Below the pieces are notes generated by a model that searched no databases, was not told where the DNA came from, and worked only from the letters and a program-made list of their open reading frames with translations. The position numbers were made by a program, and so were the translations under genes. This document shows, piece by piece, positions 16,301 through 24,970 of a stretch of 44,898 nt of DNA. Numbering within the stretch: position 1 is the first letter of the stretch; each line of letters starts with the position of its first letter. The DNA comes from CAWVWD01 sp965662365 (GTDB lineage: Bacteria; Bacteroidota; Bacteroidia; Chitinophagales; Saprospiraceae). Location of the stretch: the NCBI GenBank assembly GCA_965662365.1, contig CBFIHR010000029.1:1-44898 (forward strand). The letters are read 5' to 3'.

Positions 16301-18301
16301 GATATCGACTGGCGTGTAGATGCTAACGGTACGCCTTCTCAAGGAACCGGTCCTTCGTCTGATCAGACCACAGGAAGTGGTAATTATATTTATTTAGAAG
16401 CCTCAAATGGCTGTACGGCAAAAGAAGCAATCTTGGTTTCGCCTTGTATTGATTTGACAAATGCGATAGTACCTCAGCTTTCATTTTGGTATCACGCAAA
16501 CGGTACAAATGTTGGCGAGTTACACGTTGATGTTTTTGATGGAACACAGTGGATTGAAGGCGTTTTTTCAATTAGTGGCTCTCAAGGTAATAATTGGATT
16601 CAAGGTTTCGTCAACTTACAGTCTTATGTCGGTAATATTATCAATATTCGATTTAGAGGAATCACAGGTGACGGCTGGTCAAGTGATATTGCGTTAGATG
16701 ATATTGATATTTCGGAAACGACTGCAGTTCCAGCAGCAGCATTTACGGCAAGTAATTTTGGAGCGTGTATCGGTGCAGAAGTTGATTTGATTGATCAATC
16801 TTCAAACGTGCCTTCTTCTTGGGTATGGACTATCACACCAAATACTTACACTTTCGTAAATGGTACGACGGCAAATTCTTCAAATCCAACGGTTGTATTT
16901 AATGCACAGGGGACTTACGATATTCAACTGAATGTATCGAATCCAAACGGTGTTGATTCTATTACTCAAACTGGTGTGATTACGATTGATAATGGCGGAA
17001 CGACTCCGTATGTAGAAGACTTTGAAAGTGGTATTTTTCCGACAACAGGTTTAGGTATTCAAAACCCTGATAACGGTCAAACTTGGCAGTTGGGAAATGC
17101 GACTGGTTCAGATGGAAATGCGACACAAGCCCCGTTTGTGAGCAACTTCAATTACAATGCAGCTGGCGAAGAGGATAAAATGGTAATTTCATTAGATTTG
17201 ACAAATGACACAGCCGCTTCGATAACTTTTGATGTGGCTTATGCCCGTTATTCAGGGGGTTATTCTGATGGATTAAGAGTAGATGTTTATACCAGTTGTG
17301 GTGATAACTTTGGTGGGACAGTATTCGATAAAGACGGTTCAGATTTAGCGACTGTTCCAGATCAAACGTCCTCATTTACACCGAATGCAGCAGCAGATTG
17401 GAGGAATGAATCTGTAGATTTAACCCCTTACGTTGGGTCGGTAGTCAAGATTGAGTTTGTGAATGAGTGTGGCTATGGTAATAACTTGTATGTTGATAAT
17501 ATTAATGTAAATAATACGCCGGGTAGTAATGGTATAAATGCTCCATTAGCAGCTGACTTTTCTCCGAGTCAAGGAGATTTTTGTGTTGGTCAAACCGTTT
17601 CTGTTTTTGATAATAGTACCGGTAATATTACGTCTTATGCTTGGGATTTTGGAGTCGATGCGACACCGAATACGGCAACAGGTGCAGGCCCACACAACTT
17701 TACTTATGCGTCAGATGGTCAAAAAACGATGAAATTAGTCGTAACTGATTCAAATGGCGATATCGATAGTTTGACTGCTAACGTTTTCATAAAAGGGCTT
17801 CCGACGGCTAATTTCCAATTGATACAGACCAATGATTCTACAATCAAAGTGTTTAGCGGAGCAACCTTTGTGAACGCTATCCTTTGGGATTTTGGCGATG
17901 GTAACACAAGCACGATACCAAATCCTCAACACATTTACGATTCGACAGGGACATTTACTGTAACACTTTCCGTTGATGGTGATTGTGGAACGGCTACTAA
18001 TACTCAAGATATTGTCACACAGTTAGTAAGTGTCGATAATATTTTGACGGTTGCAGAGCAGATTTCGGTATTTCCGAATCCAAACGATGGTCGATTTACA
18101 TTGCAAATCATTGGAGCGACAAAGGATTTAACACTGAAAATCATAGACGTTCAAGGTCGTGTATTGAGAGAATGGCAAGAGCCGAATCCAACGACTAATT
18201 ATACGAAAAATATTGATATTGAGGACTTTGCACAAGGAATTTACTTCTTACAGGTGCAAACCAATGATGGTGTTGATGTGGTACGGATGGTGAAAGAATA
18301 A
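13379..18301 (+). CDS. Large T9SS-secreted subtilisin-like serine protease (S8)
   Basis: This 1640-residue protein has a Sec signal peptide (residues 1-20, ending IFAQ). An inhibitor-like pro-region follows to about 220, then an S8 peptidase domain with catalytic Asp248 or Asp249 (TRDDG), His274 (GTHGDG) and Ser444 (GGTSGAAP). Next come a beta-sandwich (to about 640), fibronectin/CARDB-like modules, and a MAM-like domain near 935-1115 with several cysteines (CGTSNNCG) and LDDIDI. After these are a PKD domain (about 1118-1210), a second jelly-roll near 1215-1380, two PKD domains (about 1395-1545), and a C-terminal type A sorting domain beginning ISVFPNPNDGRF and ending VRMVKE. It should be exported by Sec, moved across the outer membrane by T9SS and anchored or released. 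The likely role is extracellular protein degradation. Confidence 0.93.
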   Translation: MIKHLSLIVFAALLCVPIFAQNGKYDGNYDVLLKSGTTRFEVNLSDFLQNPNVTSIETVNGYFYRFLQFKTIPDQNTLQKIEASGVILFDYVPHKTYIAGIPSNLDFNKMKKWGVRSVSKMSSLHKLSKSVLGPVYPEWAEKGNNELLIVVSYYRNIPAATAQALLINAGVNIIRMEPNSQTAVVQVAKAEIDNISKLDFLYYVESVPEPPMPEDRLGRTLHRSNVINTMIPSGKHYDGSGVHILTRDDGAINHIDFKNRVSQPLASNSAAGTHGDGVAGIMGGAGNLDPTIQGMAPGSFMHVINYAANFSNDNTLQLHQNDNVMVTNSSYSNGCNAGYTTTARVVDLQTFQNPSLLHVFSGGNSNNQDCGYGAGTQWGNITGGHKIGKNVIATANLFPDGSLVASSSRGPSEDGRLKPDISANGQEQLSISEANTYQSFGGTSGAAPGIAGVAAQLYDAYRQFNNGQDPDAALIKAALMNGAEDYGNPGPDYKYGFGRVNAYRSLEIIENNDYVNGTATQSSLNSHSIIVPANVKKVKVMLYWAEDAAAVNSSMVLINDLDMTMTTPSGEVFLPWVLDNTPNPTSLDANATRGVDNLNNVEQITLDNPATGTYNINIAAPAVPSGSVSYYVVTTYIYDEIKVVYPLGGEGLIPGTVERIHWDAYGSQASFLLQFTNDGGANWYTIANVSGNERMFDWTIPNMVTGQAQVRITRGNNTGQSQADFSILGRPENIVLTKVCPNSIRIEWDSLDGAAAYDVFILGFQYMDSIGTTSDTYFDIPVTNAIGTHWVAVRGVGANGLRGRRTIAEELNIAQLQNCLFSNDVALTNIIAPNGYISSCSAASFDVTVDINNNSTSAKSNFPISYSFNGNVVTETYTGTIPSATSVTYTFTQGLGALNAGNYNISAWTALSNEDFTGNDTAFVSFEIEVGSISSIPLIESFDTIATCGTSNNCGATVCPLGNGWLNLTNGTQDDIDWRVDANGTPSQGTGPSSDQTTGSGNYIYLEASNGCTAKEAILVSPCIDLTNAIVPQLSFWYHANGTNVGELHVDVFDGTQWIEGVFSISGSQGNNWIQGFVNLQSYVGNIINIRFRGITGDGWSSDIALDDIDISETTAVPAAAFTASNFGACIGAEVDLIDQSSNVPSSWVWTITPNTYTFVNGTTANSSNPTVVFNAQGTYDIQLNVSNPNGVDSITQTGVITIDNGGTTPYVEDFESGIFPTTGLGIQNPDNGQTWQLGNATGSDGNATQAPFVSNFNYNAAGEEDKMVISLDLTNDTAASITFDVAYARYSGGYSDGLRVDVYTSCGDNFGGTVFDKDGSDLATVPDQTSSFTPNAAADWRNESVDLTPYVGSVVKIEFVNECGYGNNLYVDNINVNNTPGSNGINAPLAADFSPSQGDFCVGQTVSVFDNSTGNITSYAWDFGVDATPNTATGAGPHNFTYASDGQKTMKLVVTDSNGDIDSLTANVFIKGLPTANFQLIQTNDSTIKVFSGATFVNAILWDFGDGNTSTIPNPQHIYDSTGTFTVTLSVDGDCGTATNTQDIVTQLVSVDNILTVAEQISVFPNPNDGRFTLQIIGATKDLTLKIIDVQGRVLREWQEPNPTTNYTKNIDIEDFAQGIYFLQVQTNDGVDVVRMVKE

Positions 18302-18332
18302 TTTTGAGTAAAAAATAAAAAAGAAACTATAA

Positions 18333-18362
18333 AGAGGGTTTTGTTTGAAAGCAGAACCCTCT
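18333..18362 (+). terminator. Intrinsic terminator of the S8 protease gene
   Basis: An 8-bp perfect stem, agagggtt / aaccctct, with a 14-nt loop is followed by a T-rich tail, 31 bp after the stop codon. Confidence 0.75.
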
Positions 18363-18421
18363 TGTTCATTTATTTTGAGGGAGGAAAGCACTGTTTAGCG
18401 AATATCGAACACGCTCAATCG

Positions 18422-18997
18422 TTAACTTAATGGTAAAGTATTCGGTATTTGTCCAATCACGGCTTTTGTTCCACCTTCTTGTTCTAAGACTTCTGTCCAC
18501 ATATTATCGAAGTATTTTTTATTAAAAACATAGTTGGCGTCACCTTCGGTCAAAAACCATGATTTTGTTAAAACCTCGCTTTTTAATTGTCCGCCTGACC
18601 AACCTGTATAACCAATAAAAAATCGAATATCATCAGGCTCAATCAATTGCATATTGGCCAAGGTTTTTAACTCGTCATAATCACCACCAAACCAAACGCC
18701 GTCCATTACTTTTGTGCTATTCGGAATTTCATTTCCCAAACGATGAACATAATGAATCGTATCCGTTGCCACAGGGCCGCCGTAATAAACCTCAGCATCA
18801 AACTCCGGAAAACTCGCCAAAATATCATTGATTTTCATATCTACTTTTTTGTTCAATACAAAACCTATCGTTCCATCTTCTTGATGATGATCGCATAATA
18901 AAACGACTGAACGCTTGAAGTGTGTGTCTAAAATAAACGGCTCTGACACTAACATTTTTCCTTTTGTTATTTTTATTGCAGTATTTTTTATTGGCAT
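18422..18997 (-). CDS. YqgE/AlgH family protein
   Basis: This 191-residue protein is a full-length UPF0301 member. Recognisable segments are KGKMLVSEPFILDTHFKRSV, the GTIGFVLNK turn, VYYGGPV, and the FIGYTGWSGGQL signature in the second half. Family members are compact cytosolic proteins. AlgH has been tied to alginate regulation in Pseudomonas, but the biochemical function is not known. It faces the S8 protease gene tail to tail with the terminator 18333-18362 between. The start at 18997 fits the family N-terminus; upstream, 19006-19020 is a 7-bp T/A palindrome (gttttttcaaaaaac). Confidence 0.92.
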   Translation of the reverse strand: MPIKNTAIKITKGKMLVSEPFILDTHFKRSVVLLCDHHQEDGTIGFVLNKKVDMKINDILASFPEFDAEVYYGGPVATDTIHYVHRLGNEIPNSTKVMDGVWFGGDYDELKTLANMQLIEPDDIRFFIGYTGWSGGQLKSEVLTKSWFLTEGDANYVFNKKYFDNMWTEVLEQEGGTKAVIGQIPNTLPLS

Positions 18998-19168
18998 AAT
19001 TTACCGTTTTTTCAAAAAACATGTTACTCCTTCATTGATTTATCTTTTATAAATACTCAATTATCCAACGTTTTTTCGTTTTTACAACTTAGAGAATTTA
19101 CATAATATCAATAATCGGAAAATGTTTTTCAGGAGCTTGATAAATGTCAAATATAATTTATTTTAAAC

Positions 19169-19209
19169 AAAAAATACCACAACTCAAAACAAGAATTGTG
19201 GTATTTTTT
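19169..19209 (-). terminator. Strong intrinsic terminator (14-bp perfect stem)
   Basis: aaaaaataccacaa (19169-19182) and ttgtggtatttttt (19196-19209) form a perfect 14-bp stem with a 13-nt loop and A/T tails on both sides. It lies 25 bp after the stop of the gene at 19234-19887. Confidence 0.9.
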
Positions 19210-19233
19210 TAATGCTATTAACCGCTGAGTATC

Positions 19234-19887
19234 TTATTTTCTCTTCTTACGTCTCGAGGACGGTTTACGGTTATTTCGACGAGGCTTTGCATCAGGTTGT
19301 TGGCGTTGCACCTTTCCTTTTGCTCCTCGCATACCTTGCATTTGCATGATTTGAGCCATACTCGGCTTGACTTTAATCGCTTGTTCCATCTGCTTGACTT
19401 GCTCCATAATCATAGGTTCTGTCACTTTCAGATTTTTGATTTCACGGATATAAGCCGATGCTTTTTGAAAATTACGTTTATTAAAACTCAAACTAGCTAA
19501 CTGTAAGGCAACCGTAGCTTGATCGTTTTCGGTCGGTAAACCCATTTCACGAGCTTGCAATAACAAAGTTTCGCCTTCGTCCATCTTTTTTTGCTGAATC
19601 GCAATGAAACCCTGTAACTGATAATAATAACTGCGGTAAAATTTTAATAACCAATTCGGTTTGAATGTCAGTTTCAAATTCTTTTCAGCAGCATCTGCAT
19701 CACCAGCCTGTAATAATTTACTGGTCGATGAAATTGTACCAAAAAGAATGTAAGACACTAAAAAGATAATTAAAATTGTCAAGGGAATAAATGCCCAACC
19801 AAAACCTACTGTAAATTGTAACGCCAAAAATGCAATCAACGAAACCGCCATAATGACGAATTGCGTTTTTATATTAATCTGAATCAT
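19234..19887 (-). CDS. Membrane protein with TPR-like region and basic tail
   Basis: This 217-residue protein has two closely spaced membrane helices (about residues 9-50). A cytoplasmic helical region follows with TPR-like spacing: AGDADAAEKNL, GFIAIQQKKMDEGETLL and LASLSFNKRNFQKASAYI. The last 35 residues are an extremely basic Lys/Arg/Asn/Gln tail (RRNNRKPSSRRKKRK) that could bind nucleic acid or acidic phospholipid. I recognise no named family. It ends at a strong terminator, and its likely promoter lies about 105 bp upstream, which would put a 30-bp-arm palindrome in the leader. Confidence 0.7.
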   Translation of the reverse strand: MIQINIKTQFVIMAVSLIAFLALQFTVGFGWAFIPLTILIIFLVSYILFGTISSTSKLLQAGDADAAEKNLKLTFKPNWLLKFYRSYYYQLQGFIAIQQKKMDEGETLLLQAREMGLPTENDQATVALQLASLSFNKRNFQKASAYIREIKNLKVTEPMIMEQVKQMEQAIKVKPSMAQIMQMQGMRGAKGKVQRQQPDAKPRRNNRKPSSRRKKRK

Positions 19888-19902
19888 GTTTTTTTTGATG
19901 TG

Positions 19903-19977
19903 AGATATAAGATGTGAGATGAGAGATATTGAATGTAAATTTTATGCTCAATATCTTCTATCTCCTATCTCATACCT
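19903..19977. repeat. Long imperfect palindrome in probable 5' leader
   Basis: Arms 19903-19932 and 19948-19977 (30 bp each, about 7 mismatches, core agatattga / tcaatatct) surround a 15-nt spacer. It lies 16 bp before the start of the 19887 gene and between that gene and its probable promoter. The arms are made of simple agat/gag sequence. Confidence 0.75.
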
Positions 19978-19989
19978 GATTTTATGCTG

Positions 19990-19997
19990 CAAAGGTA
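19990..19997 (-). promoter_or_regulatory. -7 promoter element, minus strand
   Basis: The minus-strand reading is TACCTTTG, an exact TAnnTTTG match. The predicted start near 19984 would give a leader of about 97 nt for the gene at 19234-19887. No -33 TTTG is evident. Confidence 0.5.
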
Positions 19998-20056
19998 ATG
20001 TTTTACTTTAAGTTGTTTAAGTAGTTCTGTAGTTTTTACGCAGTCAATTACTCAAA

Positions 20057-20902
20057 CTATTTAATAATTTTTAAACTCAAATCTAAACTTTGATAAGAAT
20101 GTGTCAATGCACCCGACGAAATAAAATCTACGCCCGTTTCCGCAATCGGACGAACGGTTTCTAAAGTAATGCCGCCCGAGGCTTCGACTTCAAAACGTTG
20201 ATTAATAATTTTCACGGCACGACGCATATCTTCGACCGTAAAGTTATCTAACATAATGCGAGTAATACCACCGACTTCTAGTACTTCATTCATTTCCTCA
20301 AAGTTGCGAACTTCAACCGTAATACCTAAGTCTAAGTGATTATTTGCCAAATATTCGTGGACTTGCTCAACGGCTTGACGAATACCGCCCGAAGCATCGA
20401 CATGATTATCTTTAATCATAATCCAGTCATACAAACCGTCCCGATAATTAGAACAACCACCGATACGAACCGCCCATTTTTCTAAAAATCGAAGCAAAGG
20501 CGTTGTTTTTCGAGTATCCAAAATCTGAACAGGCAAATCTTTAACTTTCTCCGCAAACTGATGACTTAGCGTAGCGATTCCGCTCATTCGCTGCATAGTA
20601 TTCAGCACTAAGCGTTCTGCTTTTAGTAAATCTTGTGAGTTACATTCTACTTCAAAGGCAATATCACCATATTTAATTGGTTCGCCATCATCAATCATCA
20701 CATTGATTTTAGAAGTCGCATCGACATAGCGAAAGATATATTTCGCTAAATCAACTCCTGCTAAAATCCCTTCATCTTTGACTAATAATTTAGCCTTGTC
20801 TCGTTTTTTTGATGGAATACAAGCCAGTGAAGTATGATCACCATCTCGCACATCTTCGTACAAAGCCTCTTTTATAAACTTTTGTATTTGGTTTTCTATC
20901 AC
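20057..20902 (-). CDS. nadC: Nicotinate-nucleotide pyrophosphorylase (carboxylating)
   Basis: This 281-residue protein matches quinolinate phosphoribosyltransferase, which makes nicotinate mononucleotide from quinolinate and PRPP in de novo NAD synthesis. Visible signatures are the N-terminal EDVRDGDHTS, RLVLNTMQRMSGIAT, the DTRKTTP PRPP/quinolinate site, GGCSNYRDGLYDWIMIKDNH, VEVRNFEE, IMLDNF and the C-terminal EASGGIT ... GVDFISSGALTHS. The start codon is GTG at 20900-20902, placed by the conserved N-terminus. It follows trhO by 76 bp on the same strand. nadA and nadB are not in the window. Confidence 0.95.
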   Translation of the reverse strand: MIENQIQKFIKEALYEDVRDGDHTSLACIPSKKRDKAKLLVKDEGILAGVDLAKYIFRYVDATSKINVMIDDGEPIKYGDIAFEVECNSQDLLKAERLVLNTMQRMSGIATLSHQFAEKVKDLPVQILDTRKTTPLLRFLEKWAVRIGGCSNYRDGLYDWIMIKDNHVDASGGIRQAVEQVHEYLANNHLDLGITVEVRNFEEMNEVLEVGGITRIMLDNFTVEDMRRAVKIINQRFEVEASGGITLETVRPIAETGVDFISSGALTHSYQSLDLSLKIIK

Positions 20903-20978
20903 TTTTTAGTTTTAGTAGTTTAGGTAGTTTTAGTAAGCTGTTCCGAGATTTTGGAGCAAGCTACTAAAAACACTGAAA

Positions 20979-22022
20979 CTAAATCCCTACATATAATTTA
21001 TTCGCACTAAAACGGTTTTTGCTAAAATGTGAACCGTTGAATACACGAATATGTCGTTGTGCTTTTTGTTCTTCTTTTGGTAATTTGATAAACTCCTTGC
21101 AATCGTCAGAACAACATTTATCGTACTTCGCTGCACATGCTTCACATTGAATAAATAGCAAATGACAAGCATCATTCGCACAATTAATATGCGTATTTGC
21201 AGGTTGTCCGCATTGATGACAATTACTAATCACATCTTCGGTGATAGCTTCTGCCATACGTTCGTCAAAGACAAAGTTTTTACCAATAAATTTATTTTCT
21301 AATCCTTTTTCCTTAGCGTCTTGAGCGTATTTGATGATACCGCCTTCGAGTTGATAGACCTTTTCAAAACCATTGTGTTTAAAGTATGCACTTGCTTTTT
21401 CGCAACGAATGCCGCCAGTACAATACATCAACAGGTTTTTATCTTTTTTGTCTTCCAACATATCTTTAATAATCGGCAAACTTTCTCTAAAAGTCTCCAC
21501 GTCAGGCGTAATTGCCCCTTCAAAATGCCCAATTTCTGTTTCGTAATGATTCCGCATATCAATGATTACCGTATCAGGATTGTCCGCTAACTCATTGAAT
21601 TTTTCAGCATTGACATGAACGCCTTTTTTTCTAACATCGAAAGTATCGTCCACCAAGCCATCTGCCAAAATCTTCTCTCTTACTTTGATGGTTAATTTAT
21701 AAAACGACTTTCCATCATCTTCGACCGCAATATTTAGGCGTAAGCCGTCAAAAGTCGGTTCGGCAGGAATAGCATATAAATGTTCTCGGAATTTTTCCAA
21801 ATTATCAGTCGGCATCGAGATTTGAGCATTGATGCCTTCATAAGCGACATAGACTCGACCAAAAACGCCTAATTCGCTCCACGCAAGGAACAAATCATCT
21901 CGAAATTGTTGCGGGCTATCACATTTGAAATAGTGATAAAATGAAATCGTTGTTCTTGCTTCATCTGATTGAAGCATTTTTTGTTTTAGTTCTTCTTTGT
22001 TAATCTTATTGTATAAACGCAT
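20979..22022 (-). CDS. trhO: tRNA uridine(34) hydroxylase (rhodanese family)
   Basis: This 347-residue protein matches TrhO/YceA, which hydroxylates U34 of certain tRNAs in the first step to 5-carboxymethoxy- or methoxyuridine, using oxygen and no prephenate. The N-terminal ferredoxin-like domain (about residues 25-115) includes GRVYVAYEGINAQIS. The rhodanese domain (about 145-245) has IIDMRNHYE, and catalytic Cys201 sits in MYCTGGIRCEKA. The C-terminal part has a cysteine-rich zinc-like region (CHQCG, CANDAC, CEACAAKYDKCCSDDC) typical of the family. It precedes nadC and may share a transcript with it, though the functions are unrelated. Confidence 0.94.
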   Translation of the reverse strand: MRLYNKINKEELKQKMLQSDEARTTISFYHYFKCDSPQQFRDDLFLAWSELGVFGRVYVAYEGINAQISMPTDNLEKFREHLYAIPAEPTFDGLRLNIAVEDDGKSFYKLTIKVREKILADGLVDDTFDVRKKGVHVNAEKFNELADNPDTVIIDMRNHYETEIGHFEGAITPDVETFRESLPIIKDMLEDKKDKNLLMYCTGGIRCEKASAYFKHNGFEKVYQLEGGIIKYAQDAKEKGLENKFIGKNFVFDERMAEAITEDVISNCHQCGQPANTHINCANDACHLLFIQCEACAAKYDKCCSDDCKEFIKLPKEEQKAQRHIRVFNGSHFSKNRFSANKLYVGI

Positions 22023-22189
22023 GTTGTAATTCTGCCCTTTTATCCACTCAACAATTGCAAGTTATTCAGTAAATAAAAAGTGTAATAATACTTATAAATC
22101 TATTTTTAATTCATAATCTAAAAACCTCCGTGAAAATACTGTTTGGCTTCTTAGATTTTATCTTTCTAAACGCTTTGTCCACACATCAA

Positions 22190-23017
22190 TTAAGATTGAT
22201 AATCAATTTCGATCAATCTTTTACCAGCGGTTATCATCAAGAAAATACCCAATAAAATCGCAGGAATACTCAAAATCTGCCCTAAATTCATTCCATATTC
22301 GGCCATCAAACTCACTTCTTCTACAATGAAATGCTCTTTAAAATTTTCTAAAATAAAACGCATTCCGAAAACTGTCGTTAAAAAGAAACCAAATAAGAAA
22401 CCACGCTTTTTCCCGGCGTTTGTTTTCCAATATAACCACATCATAATTCCAAAAATGATAAAATAACTTAAACTCTCATATAACTGGACAGGATGACGAG
22501 GAATAATCTCTTGATTGCCCGATAAATGAAACTTAAATGCCCAAGCCACATCAGAAGCTTTGCCAATAATTTCATGATTGAATAAATTCCCTAACCGAAT
22601 AAAACCACCAGTCATTGCGACCGTAATCGCTATTCTATCCAACAACCAAAGCGCTGGTTTTTTAATTACTTTTACCGCATAAAACCATAAAATCAATGGT
22701 AAAATCACCATCGCACCATGCGAGGCTAATCCGCCCTCCCAGATCATTGGAATCTTTGAAAGGTTTTGAGAATAATAATCCCATTCCCAAAAAACAACAT
22801 GACCAAACCTTGCACCGACAACCGTTCCTATAAAAATGTATAGCAACAAACCATCTAAATAATCGTGACTGATTTTTTCACGAGTAAACATATCGGTTAC
22901 CAACTTGTGACCAATCAAAAAACCAATGGCGAACATCAAACCGTACCAACGAATACTTAATGGGCCGATTGATAGAATTTCGGGATTGACATGCCAATCT
23001 ATATATGCTAACATCAT
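22190..23017 (-). CDS. lgt: Prolipoprotein diacylglyceryl transferase
   Basis: This 275-residue inner-membrane protein has about seven spans. It transfers diacylglycerol from phosphatidylglycerol to the lipobox cysteine of prolipoproteins. Family signatures are ISIGPLSIRWYGLMFAIGF-like sequence at residues 15-35, GARFGHVVFW, a GGLASHGA motif, the Lgt signature GGFIRLGNLFNHEIIG, and HPVQLYES. The start is one of two adjacent ATG codons (23017 or 23014). An exact -7 element lies 24 bp upstream, so the leader is very short. Several lipoprotein candidates in this window (4446, 29078) would be substrates. Confidence 0.95.
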   Translation of the reverse strand: MMLAYIDWHVNPEILSIGPLSIRWYGLMFAIGFLIGHKLVTDMFTREKISHDYLDGLLLYIFIGTVVGARFGHVVFWEWDYYSQNLSKIPMIWEGGLASHGAMVILPLILWFYAVKVIKKPALWLLDRIAITVAMTGGFIRLGNLFNHEIIGKASDVAWAFKFHLSGNQEIIPRHPVQLYESLSYFIIFGIMMWLYWKTNAGKKRGFLFGFFLTTVFGMRFILENFKEHFIVEEVSLMAEYGMNLGQILSIPAILLGIFLMITAGKRLIEIDYQS

Positions 23018-23040
23018 GCTTTGTGTTTTTAAATTTTGTG

Positions 23041-23048
23041 CAAAGATA
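23041..23048 (-). promoter_or_regulatory. -7 promoter element of lgt
   Basis: The minus-strand TATCTTTG matches TAnnTTTG exactly and is followed by CA. The predicted transcript start lies roughly 17 nt before the lgt ATG. No convincing -33 element is seen. Confidence 0.55.
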
Positions 23049-23563
23049 AGGATTTACTTCATTTGTCATATTTAATTTATTCTTACCATTTTAATAATTA
23101 TAGAGAAGTCATTTTTTTAGAAAAGTAGAATTGTTATAATAATAGGTTAAACAAATTTTGATATAAATTAAAATGTATAAATACTTGATAATCATTAATT
23201 AAAATAATTAACACTTGTGGTTTTATTTTTATTTTATTAAAAATGTGACAGGTTTAAAAAACGCATCGTTTTGATAAAAATCTTTATTAAGCATCAAAAT
23301 CATCAAATAATGGAAAAAATTATCTAACTAATAACCAAAGAAAGCCGAAAATCAACACATTGTATTATCTACGATCATTGTAAGAATAATAAGAATCGAT
23401 TGGTTTATTTAAGAGGTTTCAAAAAGTTTTTTTATTAAAATTAGTAGAACTGATTAATGTAAATATTGATGATACAAGTACTCGCCCGAGTATTTATTTA
23501 AAGGTACTTTTTATTAAAATTGATTGATAAAGATAAAATCTACGTGAGAATAAATTAAAGTCG

Positions 23564-23571
23564 TATTTTTG
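23564..23571 (+). promoter_or_regulatory. -7 promoter element of rimO
   Basis: tatttttg followed by cg is an exact TAnnTTTG match 68 nt before the rimO start, predicting a leader of about 60 nt that includes the gagtactc palindrome at 23597-23610. Confidence 0.55.
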
Positions 23572-23638
23572 CGTTTCGATTTTATAAATCTAATCCTGAG
23601 TACTCGGGACTAATATCTAAATACTAAAATCTAAAAGA

Positions 23639-24958
23639 TTGAAAACCAAAACATTACGTAAAGATAAAGTTAATGTCATCACTTTGGGATGCTCTAAAAA
23701 CTTGGTAGATTCAGAGAATCTAATTACACAACTGCGAGCAAATGACTACGAAGTGCGACATGATGGCGTGGAAGATGCGAATATTGTGATTGTCAATACG
23801 TGTGGTTTTATTGACAGAGCGAAAGAAGAATCAGTGGAAACGATTCTATTTTATGCCAATGAAAAAACAGAAGGAAGAGTAGATAAGTTATATGTAAATG
23901 GCTGCTTATCAGAGCGTTATAAAGAGGATTTGATTAAAGATATTCCAGAAGTTGATGCGTTTTATGGTACGTTGGATATGCCAGCATTATTGGCTCGTCT
24001 GAATGCCGACTATCAGCATGATTTGATTGGTGAACGCATGACGACAACGCCACCGCATTATGCTTATTTGAAAATTTCGGAAGGTTGTAATCGAACGTGT
24101 TCGTTTTGTGCCATTCCGTTGATGCGTGGCAAACACGTTTCTCGAACGATTGAAAGTTTGGTTGAAGAAGCGAAAAACCTAGCCTACAAAGGCACAAAAG
24201 AGTTGATGTTAATCGCTCAAGAATTGACGTATTACGGTTTAGATATTTATAAAAAACGGGCATTACCGGAGTTGTTAGATGCGTTGGCAGCCGTTGAAGG
24301 TATTGAATGGATTCGCTTGCATTATGCGTATCCGTCAAAATTTCCATTAGAGATTTTTGATGCCATTGAACGCAATGACAATGTTTGTAATTATTTAGAT
24401 ATTCCATTGCAACACGCTTCGGATTCGGTACTAAAAAGAATGCGTCGTCAAATCACGAGAGCAGAACAAACCGCTTTAATCAACGAAGCCAGAACGAAAG
24501 TGCCAGGCATTGCGATTCGTACCACGATGTTGGTCGGTTTTCCTGGCGAAACGGAAGAGGAGTTTGAAGAGTTATGCGATTTTGTGCGTGAAATGCAGTT
24601 TGAGCGTTTGGGCGTTTTTATGTATTCGCACGAAGAAGATACGTCGGCTTATGACTTAGCAGACGATATTCCTGCCGAAGTGAAATCAGATAGAGCTAAC
24701 CGCTTAATGGAAATTCAACAAGAGATTTCTTACGCTAAAAATGAAGCGAAAATCGGGCAAACATTCAAAGTTTTATTTGATAGAAAAGAAGGTGGCTATT
24801 TTGTCGGTCGCACCGAATTTGATTCGCCAGAAGTGGATAACGAAGTATTAGTTTCTGCTGAAAATCAGTATGTTAGAATTGGAGATTTTGCGGAGATTGA
24901 AGTAGTTGATGCTGCGGAGTTCGATTTGTATGGGGAAGTAGTAGAGAAGGAAAATTAA
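23639..24958 (+). CDS. rimO: Ribosomal protein S12 methylthiotransferase
   Basis: This 439-residue radical-SAM enzyme adds a methylthio group to an aspartate of ribosomal protein S12. The N-terminal MTTase domain has VNVITLGCSKNLVDSE, with further cysteines at NTCGF and NGCLSERY for the second cluster. The radical-SAM cluster motif is GCNRTCSFCAIP (CxxxCxxC), followed by RGKHVSR and the usual RTTMLVGFPGET. A TRAM domain lies at the C-terminus. The start codon is TTG at 23639: the residues that follow (KTKTLRKDKVNVITLGCSKN) match the usual RimO beginning in this phylum. It ends at a strong hairpin terminator. Confidence 0.95.
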   Translation: MKTKTLRKDKVNVITLGCSKNLVDSENLITQLRANDYEVRHDGVEDANIVIVNTCGFIDRAKEESVETILFYANEKTEGRVDKLYVNGCLSERYKEDLIKDIPEVDAFYGTLDMPALLARLNADYQHDLIGERMTTTPPHYAYLKISEGCNRTCSFCAIPLMRGKHVSRTIESLVEEAKNLAYKGTKELMLIAQELTYYGLDIYKKRALPELLDALAAVEGIEWIRLHYAYPSKFPLEIFDAIERNDNVCNYLDIPLQHASDSVLKRMRRQITRAEQTALINEARTKVPGIAIRTTMLVGFPGETEEEFEELCDFVREMQFERLGVFMYSHEEDTSAYDLADDIPAEVKSDRANRLMEIQQEISYAKNEAKIGQTFKVLFDRKEGGYFVGRTEFDSPEVDNEVLVSAENQYVRIGDFAEIEVVDAAEFDLYGEVVEKEN

Positions 24959-24970
24959 GTTTTAAATTGA

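Larger units (their letters stand above)
23018..23638. other. Intergenic region between divergent lgt and rimO
   Basis: About 620 bp, very AT-rich, with no ORF or RNA gene I can support. It holds the lgt and rimO -7 elements at its two ends. There is a 6-bp hairpin (tactcg / cgagta, 23479-23492) and a 14-bp near-palindrome around gagtactc (23597-23610) between the rimO promoter and its start codon. The two small palindromes share the actcg core. Confidence 0.6.
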
